Shown here: piece by piece, positions 54,299 to 64,000 of the stretch
Numbering within the stretch: the stretch's first letter is position 1
Layout of the letters: every line of letters begins with the position of its first letter
NCBI GenBank assembly: GCA_001414485.1
Contig: LLEY01000149.1
Location: 1-64,000 of the forward strand
Direction of reading: 5' to 3'
DNA: 64,000 nt
From: Calycina herbarum
Taxonomy: Eukaryota; Ascomycota; Leotiomycetes; Helotiales; Pezizellaceae
The notes under the pieces: generated by a model
Databases searched by the model: none
Told to the model about the DNA's origin: nothing
What the model saw: the letters and a program-made list of their open reading frames with translations, nothing else
Program-made: the position numbers and the translations under genes

Positions 54299-55338
54299 TC
54301 AAGATGCCGGGACAAGGACGGCGCCGGTAGGATTTGGAGCAGGTCTCATATCATCGTATTCGTCGTCGGATGAGTCCTCGAGGTTGGCATCGGTTTCTCC
54401 GCCGTGATAATGATCTTTTTTCTCGTCATCGGTATCTGTCTCGTCACTGAGGTCGCTTTGATGACCATCAACACCTTCCATCTTTTCGCCAGCAGCAGAA
54501 GTCTCTTCGTCAGAACCCTCCTTCTTGACTTTTGGCTCATTCTTGGCTTTGGGTTGATTTCCACCATCGGTTTCAACTTCCATCTCGTCATCCGAGAAGG
54601 AATCGTAGGGAATATATGATTGTACCAGGTTGACGAGGTCTGGGTCACGAAGATATAGAGCTTGAAGTGCCGTCGGACTACGACTCCCAATGACTTGTTT
54701 CTTCTTGACCACAGTTCCCTTGTGTAATTGCTCCCCAACACGAATAGTCTCTCCCTCCCAACGTCGATTATGTTTTCTCGAGATCTTCTTGAAATCATCG
54801 AGACCCATCTTGGCTTGTGTCGTTTTGGCGCGTTTCTTGAGCAAATGTTTAAAGAAGGCAAACTCCGTTACCGTCCACTTCGCACGCGTTGGGTTCTTGA
54901 CGAAAGCTGGATCGAGTCTGAAAGTTCTGCGAAAGGTTTGAGAGCGCCATTTATTAACATCCGTGATCCACGTATTGTCGTCCCATTTGTTGGCGTGTCG
55001 ATCAGGGTACTGGTGGACCGCGATGTTTCCCTGGGTGTCCTTGAACTTGATCTTCAGTTTTTTCTTCTCCGGCTTTCCCTTGTCGACTCTGCTTTCGTCG
55101 AGGTGGGTATTTTGGTGCATGAGAAAGACGGTTCCACGAGGAGCTATTGGACCATGTTTCGTGGACTGCGCGTTGTTAGTATTGACGCGTTCGGAATTTG
55201 ATAGAGGTGACTCAAATGGGCAGTACTTACGCTATCCTTGCTGATTCTCTTATTGCCCCAAACCTTTCTCGTCTTCACTGTGTCATCCTTCTTGCCAGTG
55301 TCCCCCTTCTTGCTGGTGACAGGCTTTTCCTTTGTCAT
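54299..55338 (-). CDS. Unknown-family protein (2 exons, about 324 aa); paralog 2
   Basis: Exon 1 55338-55231 and exon 2 55165-54299; the intron (gtaagt..cgcag) joins RISKDS to STKHGPIAPRGTVF. The N-terminus is Lys/Thr-rich and basic. Shared with paralog 1: APRGT.F, IKFKDTQGNIAVHQYPDRH, WRSQTFRR, AKWTVTEFAFFKHLLKK and LDDFKKISRKHNRRWEG, the last two recalling a SANT or homeodomain-like helical unit. A GSRSPTALQALY motif follows. The C-terminal 100 residues are strongly acidic (Asp/Glu/Ser) and probably disordered, but lack the ESPVK repeats of paralog 1. The start ATG at 55338 is preceded by ccattg-free A/C-rich leader sequence. Function unknown; basic start and acidic tail suggest a nuclear protein. 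Confidence 0.75.
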
Positions 55339-57239
55339 GGTGTATGTATGCAACGAAACGTCGTGAAGTTAGTGTTGTTGATACTGGTGCTGTGGAAAGA
55401 AAGAAGAGAAGTGGATTGAGTTGGCGTGTCTTTAGTTGAAAGTGTCCAGGTCAGTATTTATGCTCTCTGCTGCGGTATCGGCTTATCATCGGTATTTTTC
55501 TCATCCTATTGTCCTCCATCTATCAATTCACTTACTTTTTGGATACCTAATTTTAAGAAAGCGGAGCATATGATTGGTTGATCAGGTTATCAGGTGTGAC
55601 TGTATTCTACAACCTTCATTGATCTCATAAAACAAACACGAGGTGAATAATTTGACAGTTATTTGGACATCAGCATTAATTTGATTTGACAGCTAACTCA
55701 TTTGGAAGAATTTGGAAGAAATAATGTGAGTAAAAGGTTGAAACACTCAATTAAAAACTTAGAGCTTATGACAGAAGTAAGGAAAAGAAAATTGAACACT
55801 TCAAAACAGCAAAGGGCACTTTTGCAAAGTATTTTGCCAAAGGAATTCGAGTAAAGCGAGTTTGCATGTTCAGGAAATATTCTTTATTTCAAGCTTTTGA
55901 GCTTTTGAGTATATTTCTAGAGCATACGACCGTCTAATAATATCATGACGGAATTAACTCTCTGCTTTCATTTATCTAAATCTAAACTTACCTAGGACGG
56001 AAAATGAAAGTTTGAAGAAAGTCTCATGTTCTTGTAATTTAACGGCGATGACTTACATTAGTTCACTTACCCTTTTTGCTTTTTTCTCCAGAACCACCTG
56101 GAAAACTATGAATCCATGAAGTGAGAATCGAATTGAATTGATTAATAGGTATCTACGAAGGGAGCTGACACCCAACATACTCGGCTAATTATAAGGGGGT
56201 TCCAGGTGTGGGGGGCTGTCTCGTGACAGCACCACTTCAAGGAGATCCTTCAAAAAAACTGCAAATTCCTTTTGAGAGGCTGATTGGAATATTGAGTCTC
56301 CTTCATGTGAAATGATTTGAAATCTCTAAACAAATGTTACAACTTTAGACAATTCTTAGCTCACGGCGTTGGTGGTTTCAATGGTTCTTTTGTCATATTG
56401 TCCAGAATCACACGATGTTTTTCCATATGATATTCATTGTATCAACCCAAGAATGAAGAAAACAGAGATGATAAGGATAAACATAAGTGAAAAGAGGTAT
56501 GAGAGGAAAAGGGCGATAAGAAAGATGGGGCTGACATGGACGGGAAGCTGAGTGGGTGTATCCCAAGAATCGCTTGTTTGAATTTCAATTCTTCATTCTC
56601 CCCGAAAAAACAACTACACATCTTCCCAATGAGGCATTTTTCTAAGAGCTATTTCTCCGTACCCTGCTTCTTCCTTAAGAATTTGCTCCTCAAAATGCGA
56701 CTGCACTTTCATCTGTTTCTTTTTTTCCAAGAACCACCTGTTGGTACCCTGCTCCGTCAAGAGACCATCGCGATTTGTTGCAAAAATGCTTTTGTATTGT
56801 GTCTCTCGAACTCTTTAAGAGAGTAAGAGAAGTAGGGGTTTATATACACGTTAGAATGCTTCGAGAGCATTCTATCTCACGTGATTAGCCTCGATTCCAG
56901 AACCATCTCCTAGGTGTTGATTATAAATCCAACAAATACCAAGTTTTGGGGTTTATTATCCTTTGTCTCTAATCTTGGATCTGGACGAAAACCGTTTCAA
57001 AGTGAACTTTCTCGTAGTACAAAATACTTCTTGCTAGGTTTCAAGAGCTTTCAGGTTTACTATGGACAATTGAGGTAGCAGCTGTAGCTCTCATCTTCTC
57101 AGTTCTTTATCCCGAGAACAATGCGAGCTAGGTCTGGCAGAAATGGTCATATTTTATTCCATTTCTTAATTTAATTTCAGACCAAAGCGCTATCCGATTA
57201 GCCAGATGTCAGTATCCCGCACCAAAGCTCCTTCCACTC
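55339..57239. other. Intergenic region, nothing identified
   Basis: About 1.9 kb. A small perfect palindrome (AGAATGCTTCGAGAGCATTCT, 56852-56872) and scattered CCAGAACCACCTG words were noted. No supported gene. Confidence 0.4.
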
Positions 57240-59417
57240 TCAAACACTTATCCACCTCGCCATCCAAGTCTCTGTAACCTGCTTCGCCTCATCCACCAAC
57301 CCCAAATCAAGCAACATCTGCACACTCCCCCTAACCGCGCTTTCCAACGCACTAAAAACCCAAGAATGAGTATAACTAGTATGTTCCCCAATAAACACAG
57401 TATTAAATTCCGTCTGCCAATAAGCCGGAAGATACAACTGCTGTTGTGGTACAATAGGCACAGCCCAAGATCCAGCATGATGTTGATCATTCTCCCAACA
57501 ATGTCTCTCATATAAACCTGTGAATTGCTCCTCTGCGATGGGACCGTGGAGTTCGACCATCGCGGTTTGCACGTAGGCGATGTGGTCTTCTTCTGGCATG
57601 GCGCAGAGGGCTGTGGCGTCGGAGGAGGAGATGTATGCTGCTAGTAAGACCCCCGGGCCTGTGCTATTGAGGTCGTAGGAGGGATAGCAGATTTGACCGA
57701 TTCCGGGGACGTTGACACGGCCGCAGCCCCCGAGGATGGGGTGCTCCAGGTGTTCCCAGAATCGGGTTTTGTAATGCAAAGCTACTTTTACGGCGCCGTC
57801 GAAGATTAATCTATCGATTGCTCGGCGCATAAGTGAGGAATAGGGGGGAAGTTTCCAGAATCGGAGGAGGTTGAAGGGGACGCTGTTGAATATGTAGTCG
57901 AACTCTGTTGTGGATGAGGGTCGGAGGGGGTTGGTGTTTGTTGGTCGGTGGGTTACTGTTAGTTTGTTGGTGGTGGTGCTGTTGTGGGTTACGCCGGAGA
58001 CTTTGGTGTTGAGCATGGTACGGTTTTTGACGAAGGGGACGAAAGCCTGGGGGAGCTTGTCGAGACCTCCGTCGATTGTTCGCCATGCTGTTGCCATGAA
58101 GTAAACAGTTTCGAACTCCCATGCTGGCCAATGCACAGCTGTCGTGGTAACCTCATCGGTAACGTTGAGATCTGCACCGAAAACACTTCGAAGATATGAG
58201 ACTTCGGAAAAGTCAAAGTGACCATCTTCGACGGAGGTTTTATGTGCTTGGAAAACATTCTTAGCAAAGGCACGAATTTTCTCCTTATCGAGTCCAAGCC
58301 AGTCAACAATAGCTTGTTGTCCTTCAGTTACTGCTGTAACATTTGAATATTGTGCAGTTGGGTCATCAGCTAGTGCTGGGTTTGCTGCGACTTCGGACTT
58401 TCCAGGAATTGTACCGTCAGGACGTCTTTTTGATGTGACAACTGGAGTATTTGGACTTGACTGGATCCATGGGATGAAATTGACAGCCAGTTCTGGATCG
58501 TGGCCGTTCATCTCGTTCAAAACATCAGCAAGTTGGTAAATCATGCGTTGATCCATGATTGGAAATGTTTCGTTGGTATCAGGGTCAGTGATGGTATGTG
58601 GAAATCTCATTGGACCGAGTTCTTGGTACTGATAATCGTAGGGAGTGCTTCCATTCAGATAGGTTGTTCGGATTCTTCCGCCGACTCTTGCGGAGGACTC
58701 GATGATTTGCCAGTTATGGATTCCCACTGAGTCCAATATATGCTGTAAATAATTAGCTATGCCTCTTTGAAGAAGATTCCGAAAGTCTTGTCACAAACTC
58801 ACAGCAGTTAGCAATCCAGAGATACCACCTCCCAAGATACCGAACGATTTCGACTTGACGGAAGATACGAACACATCGTCAGGTTGCTTCTGTTGAAGAT
58901 ATTCCACTCTGCCAACCAATTAGCACAGATATATCCAAACGAGATCAAGAGCTTACCCATCAAACCAAGGTCCCATAGCATCCGTGAAATCAGCAAAAGT
59001 CCCTCGTCTCTCGACCTTCTTCTTGACAGAAAAGCTCTCCGATCTTCCAACCAATTCATCCCCCACATAAGCATGCAAACAGCCCTCAACAATATTTGCA
59101 GGTGCTATCCAAACAAACTTCGTCGGTCTCTGATCAACCCAATCGAGATGTCTCTTTGCAAGTTCATGGTCGCCAATATGGGTTTTACCTACCCTATGAT
59201 GTGCCTCATCACTCGTGGAAATATCGCAATCGCCATAAAATATCGAGATCTCGCCGTGTGGAGGATTGCTGTATACCACATTGATGTTGCGAACTCCGCT
59301 GGCTTCAACCTCGAAGGGACCATTGAACGAGACTGAAGGTCTGAAAATTGGCTCAGCTGCGACGAATTGGAAAGCAGCAGCCGCAGCAACAAAGACGGAG
59401 GATCTGGAAAACGACAT
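57240..59417 (-). CDS. Secreted L-amino-acid oxidase / flavin amine oxidase (3 exons, about 689 aa)
   Basis: Exons 59417-58957, 58908-58803, 58742-57240 join in frame to 689 aa. The start at MSFSRSSVFVAAAAAF gives a signal peptide with likely cleavage after VAA (near residue 22). The dinucleotide-binding loop FGILGGGISGLLTA is at residues 176-189, followed by IIESSARVGGRIRT (203-216), the ribose-binding Glu and the GGR motif. LGPMRFP, a substrate-side motif of L-amino-acid oxidases, follows. The C-terminus has FIGEHTSYTHSWVFSALESA, the last FAD contact, and several Asn-x-Ser/Thr sites. The family oxidatively deaminates L-amino acids to keto acids, ammonia and hydrogen peroxide. In a secreted enzyme this serves nitrogen scavenging or peroxide-based defence; which one here is inference. 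All motifs are intact. Confidence 0.9.
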
Positions 59418-59510
59418 ATTGACCAATTATGAACTTTTATGAACTCAAATCCAAACGAGCTGAGAGAAATCCTGATTCGAAACTCCATTTCATCATTTCC
59501 AGGAAAGACG

Positions 59511-59517
59511 TTTTATA
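59511..59517 (-). promoter_or_regulatory. Putative TATA box of the amino-acid oxidase gene
   Basis: TATAAAA on the minus strand about 94 bases upstream of the ATG at 59417. Plausible by position and sequence only. Confidence 0.4.
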
Positions 59518-61860
59518 CCAGAGACCCCATTTTCACATTTGTAGAAAATCCCCATTATTCAACTGAGTTTTGTCATGCCAGGTACAAAGATAACGGACAA
59601 GCTACTGCCTTGGCTCTCCGACTCTCTCGGCGATAAATTTGAAATCTAGAAGAATTTGGATGATCGAAAGCAGGTTCAAAGACTGGGCATCCCATTCTTA
59701 TAGACAACCCTGACATCTAGGCGACCTTGGCTGTGAATTGTGCAGATATAAGGCAAGGACATGGGGAGGACATGTCATCAGTACAGTATGAAGAGATAAC
59801 AGAGAAATTTTCGGACAGTAATTCCGTCTGCCAACTCATATTTCGCTCGGGTTGTAGGAATTTTCAAGCTTTCCTCTGGCACCCGGAGGGATGGATGGCC
59901 AAGATAGGTAGACATTCTGGGCATTACTTGGCTGCAGCGCGTCATAAAGCATCGTCGCCGTATATGCATGCCCTGGGAGGTGATTTCTTCGTGGAAACTT
60001 TTGTGGGAGCAGCTTTCCCGTTTGATTGAACCAAAGGTAACGTTGGGTGTTTTGATGATAAGTGGTGATGAAGAAAGGAGGGAGGTGAGGAGAAAAATGA
60101 GGAGGCACAGCTCTTGGCTCTTGGCGACCGAGGTTTCCCTTTTGTACTTAGTAAAATTTGTATGAAAAATACGCTATTTATATTTGAGAGGAATTCACTC
60201 CAACCAATTACAAGTAGATAGTAAAGATAAGAGATGAAAATTGTGTTTTTAAAGAGTATTGAAGGAACATTATGAAGTGACATGGTTGGGTACCCCCTTC
60301 AATTTTTACCCCACCCCCGCACCAAAAGCCACCCGATGAACCACTCTATTTGTTTGGAGGAATTGAGCGTGGGACACTTGTCAAATTAAAAAAAACATTG
60401 AATAACTCGATGGATGAGTTTTCCCGATGACTTGGAACGCTGGCACTTCGATTGAGTGATAAGAATTAGTGATGGAATCTCGAAGCAAGAAAAGAAATAC
60501 GAGCACAAGGGAAGTACCAAAAAAATACAAAGCTCCAAACTCCCGAGGTAAATCCAAGCCTGATTCCCATCAAAACTTCGGTAAGACTGATCGTTTGTCA
60601 ATTTGCAACAACCAAAGAACCAAGCTGCAGGTTCAATTCGAATCAACAATTTGTATTTTCTGGTCGGATAATCAAGGGAGCTAGCTGTATCAATCGAGAG
60701 GCGGAGTACGGAAGCGTGGTTCTTAAAGAACGATCTGAAAATAGCGGGAAGGGAATTGTGGTTCAGGAATTTGGAGCACTTCACTCCCAGGTGAACAACG
60801 AATTGCATGCCAAAGGTTTCGATTTATTGAGAATACTGTCCTGAATTCAAACCCAACTGGAAGCCAGTGCACATTCGCTCAATATGGGAGGACAAAATAA
60901 CGAGCCCAGTTCAACCGACAGACTTAAGATTTTTCCAAGGCATTATCCCCAGCTGGCCATCGTTGGCATGAAACATTTCCGCCCTCTGTATCGGGATTTG
61001 GGGAACGATTGAAGTTTTCGAGGGATTGTTGGAAGAAGTGGAGGGGCTTTTTGTTGATGGGCTCGATGGGAGGGTGATGATAACCTGGTACTTTGTCAAC
61101 GACAAGACAGGACCACGAATACCTACAGTGTATCCCACACCGTGCTATATTTAACTTCGTTGGTCAAAGTAGAATATTTAGGGGGTGCTCAAGTAGGACC
61201 AGTGTTCGTCCTTGGTCTTTGGCAGCGCGAATATCTCCGTTATGGAACCTTGCCCTCCTCGTAGTTGTTCGTCAGCTCGATGTGCAAACATGCTTTGCCC
61301 TCTTGTCGGTCTGAAAGGTGTACCGGAGGCTTCCTTTCGAAAGGTTTGCTGGCAAGGAATTTTGAACGTAGGCATTTCGACTTCTTTCGAGAATTACTCC
61401 GGGTGAGCTTGTCGTAGCATCAAGACCGCTTGCTCTAGAAACCCGGTTTTGAAGTTGGGGAAGGCGTGGAGCTCTCCAGCCCCCTGGGTTGCGGGTTTCC
61501 TGGTATATTTCAATTGCTCCATGCAGATGACGACGTTTGGCCTTGGTAGAGCTTCTTATTGAACACGAAATTTTGAACACGAAATTTTGAACTTTCCATG
61601 AAATAGTGATATTTGAATTGAATCGTAAGCTCGATATAATTTCGTAAACTAGTTAAATTGAAACCAAGATATATTTGAATTTCGTGAATATTCATATATT
61701 TTGGGTGGTAGGAGCCGGTTTTGGTACCAGTGTCAGGAACCTTAAAGGGAGCTATCATTTCTTAATTTCTGGTATTCCAAAATGGGGGTAAATTAATCCG
61801 CCTCCGAGGCACTTTTGTGATTTTCATGAATTAATTCATGAAGATATACTAATTATACTT
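59518..61860. other. Intergenic region, nothing identified
   Basis: About 2.3 kb with overlapping short frames on both strands and no convincing gene, RNA or element terminus. A 14-base direct repeat (GAACACGAAATTTT) occurs twice near 61560-61590. Confidence 0.4.
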
Positions 61861-61973
61861 GTGACGGACAAAACTGGGTTGAAAACGCTCTAGGGAGCCT
61901 TGTATTAGAAGGTGAAAATTCTGCTATATATACAGGGAAAATGGGGTGTTATGTGACCCCATTTCCGCGTGAC
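61861..61973. mobile_element. 113-bp miniature inverted-repeat element, copy 3
   Basis: Closely matches copy 1 (41445-41556): GGAGCCTTGTATTAG.AGGTGAAAA, CTGCTATATATACAGGGAAA and ATGTGACCCCATTTC are shared. Ends GTGACG and CGTGAC. Flanked by ATACT-like sequence on both sides (atactt / aatact), perhaps a target duplication. Confidence 0.75.
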
Positions 61974-64000
61974 AATACTATATGAATTAAACTCTCTAAT
62001 AAGTATGCGAAACGAACCATGGAACTAAAAGATAATTCAAATAATTCAATAAGAAGCACTGGGCCTAAGGGAAGGAGAATTGATGACATACCGGATAAAA
62101 AACGTCGCCACAATTGACATGCGCGCAAATTTGATTCTGGAATTTCCCATGTTTGCGCTGAGCGTTTGTGATTCTTGATGCATGTTAGATATTTTTGCAA
62201 TCTTTAACTCGGGAGAAATTGGAAAGGAATCTTGGGAGAAGTTGCGGGAGTTACCACGGTCTGCTCTTCCTCGCTCCTTCCCTCCGTCTTTCTTTTGGGA
62301 ATCACAATACTCCAAGGTCGAAAAAAACAAAAACCCAAATAATCCCCGTTAGATGAATCTCTCACTAAATTGTATAATGTTAGCAATGGAACTGAAATAG
62401 AAGGAAGGACATACCAAGAACGATACCATGAATTTGGACAAGTAAAGATAGGTAGATAATTCCCTGCTTCACATCCCACATCAAGCAGGTATGCAATGCA
62501 AGGAAAAACCCAATCACAGGTAAATTGCTTTATAGCACGTTCCGAAGAACGCACCTCTGTGACTGGAAAAACCTCCTGAGAAGGGGACTTGCACCGCCCT
62601 TTAGTCCAAGACAGTACGTGCAAGTTACCCCCAAAGCCCGTACGATAGGGACCTCAGGTTTGTGGATGATGTGCTCTTGAGTAGGCCAGCCTAAACAGTG
62701 TTGCGACAGGTCCCGTTTGCGGTAACATCTACTCTCCGAAGAAAGTCGCCAGTTGGGCAATATTGAAAGATGTGCGCTCCCACAGTAGCTCAGACGGCGT
62801 GCACATGAGGGAACCTCAGTGGTACAGTCGCATTGCGGAACTCCCAATACCGTTGCATTAGCGAGAGGGAGAACCATTCTGAGATGTGGTTGTTGCAGTG
62901 GACGCAGCATTATGCTCGCGGGCGAAGATCCCAATCCGACGAATCAGTTAGGGGTGTCTAGCATTTTGTGGGTTCGAGCCACTGGTGTCGAGATGCGTGC
63001 GTCCAAAGCAGGTGAAGCAAGCTTCATGAAGAAGAAAGGAAGAAAAGTTTCAAAAACGAGGGGATTGCTCTCCTTTTATCCTCTTAGCGTCAAAAAAGAT
63101 ACGCTTGCGACTTAGCCCCAGACGTAGCGAAAAGTGGTAAAGTGAGAAGATCGAGACTCATTTTGTTGAAGAATGCTTTAGTACATTGTTTAGTTCATAC
63201 TTGCAAGTACCTTTTGGCCTCGATCGTGACTCACTTGCTCACGTATCAACTCGTTGGGTGGTCTAGATTTGAATATGTTACACCAGTTCCTTAGAACGTA
63301 ACACTGGATATAATGGCCCAGCCCAACTTTGGTATCCGATTCGTCTTTTTTCATGATAGAATACGTACATCGTTTCGATTGCGGGTTTCCCTCACAGCAT
63401 CATTTTTCAGTCACACTACCCTTGAAAATCGGCGATCCAGATTTCTTCGATTACACCATCATACAAAGGTTGAAACTATTTTGCTCATTTAAACGTACAA
63501 TCGTGATTAAAAATCTCGAAAGGTAGTAAGTAGATCGAATGGCACTTCATTTCGAGTGACTTCCGATCACTACAGTTTTACTCACTCAAACCAATTTAGC
63601 TCATCTCCTTTATCGATCGAGTCTATGGGTAGAAAGTGAGTGAGCTACTTGGGCCATTTCACCACATAGAGACTTTCTTTCCAATGGGAAAAAGGTTCGC
63701 TACAACATCCAACTTCCCAAGCTCGGGTCCTTTAAAGGGAGCACGCTTCCGGTCAGTGTTGATCGTAAAATAATTACCATCGCCTTGCAATCATCAATCT
63801 CTAAAAAAGGAACACAAGGTGGTTGATCGTCCATCGTCCATCGTCAAAGAGGTTGGAATATGAAAGTCTCCTCCGACCTCGGAGGTTGGAAGAACCCACC
63901 CACTTTTTGTCTAACTACCTAGCGTCACACTCCATTCTGACCGACCGTGGTCGGCGATTTGGAACTAATTTCTACAGTCTGCAAAAAAATAACGGTATTT
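61974..64000. other. Gene-poor window end with an unidentified GC-richer block
   Basis: No supported gene. From about 62520 to 63000 the composition is richer in G and C than around it, with stem-forming words such as GTGGGTTCGAGCCAC near 62968-62984. A 134-codon minus-strand frame there has no recognisable features. I could not match it to tRNA, rRNA or a known intron class. Confidence 0.35.

Noticed and set aside
54022..54315. Hydrophobic minus-strand frame with possible membrane segments downstream of paralog 2
   Set aside because: It has no ATG, overlaps the end of paralog 2 in another frame, and no splice site clearly connects it.
56215..56240. Fourth copy of the GTCACG miniature element
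   Set aside because: Only a short palindrome (CTGTCTCGTGACAG) is present; the internal sequence of the family is missing.
56852..56872. Palindrome AGAATGCTTCGAGAGCATTCT as a heat-shock element
   Set aside because: The GAA and TTC units are spaced three bases apart rather than two, so the pattern does not fit; it may be a chance palindrome.
62530..62934. 134-codon minus-strand frame
   Set aside because: Composition and lack of motif or start context suggest chance openness of a GC-richer block.
62968..62984. T-arm-like sequence suggesting a tRNA
   Set aside because: No matching acceptor stem, D-arm or anticodon arm could be found upstream.

Overview
The window looks like nuclear DNA of a filamentous ascomycete (Pezizomycotina), plausibly a Leotiomycete of the Botrytis/Sclerotinia type. 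That placement is an inference from content and was not tested by any search. The genes have short 50-165 nt GT..AG introns. The families are typical of filamentous fungi: a HET-domain protein, a DUF7580-like protein, C2H2 proteins and a secreted L-amino-acid oxidase. DNA transposons carry transition-only decay (CAG/CAA/CGA/TGG to stop codons, catalytic Asp to Asn) of the kind left by repeat-induced point mutation (RIP).

Layout. 0-5.4 kb: the cut end of a short inverted-repeat element, small proteins, and a pair of zinc-ribbon microproteins flanking a RIP-decayed Fot/pogo transposon. 6.5-17.6 kb is the gene-dense core: a broken Nudix (YJR142W-like) gene, a DHH-family nuclease-like gene, a DUF7580-like gene divergent from a long C2H2/WW-like gene, and a small C2H2 gene. 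17.6-26 kb is gene-poor, with one Ser/Pro-rich protein and an unusual array of an 18-bp motif arranged as inverted pairs. 26.2-27.4 kb encodes a secreted protein of unknown function. 27.8-29.6 kb holds a Tc1/mariner element nested inside an inverted-repeat element. 29.6-33.4 kb holds four tandem minus-strand paralogs of an unrecognised family with a W-P-P signature; two are broken. 34.3-39 kb: a RING-H2 protein and a HET-domain gene.

39.6-42.5 kb is a pogo-class transposon with 81-bp inverted repeats and embedded 110-130 bp miniature elements. 44.3-55.3 kb holds two paralogous multi-exon genes of unknown function, separated by a 6.5-kb element with perfect 63-bp inverted repeats that contains nested, heavily decayed Fot/pogo elements. 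57.2-59.4 kb: a three-exon secreted L-amino-acid oxidase. 59.5-64 kb: no gene I can support, one more miniature element, and an unidentified GC-richer block.

Main themes: twice a pair of diverged paralogs is separated by a transposon block, and transposon decay is mostly by transitions with the reading frame kept. The most interesting unexplained items are the W-P-P paralog cluster (29.6-33.4 kb), the inverted 18-bp motif array (23.8-25.1 kb), the perfect-TIR 6.5-kb element, and the divergent DUF7580-like / C2H2-WW pair. Splice sites were placed by eye from GT/AG signals, frame and family resemblance; no alignment or database search was run.
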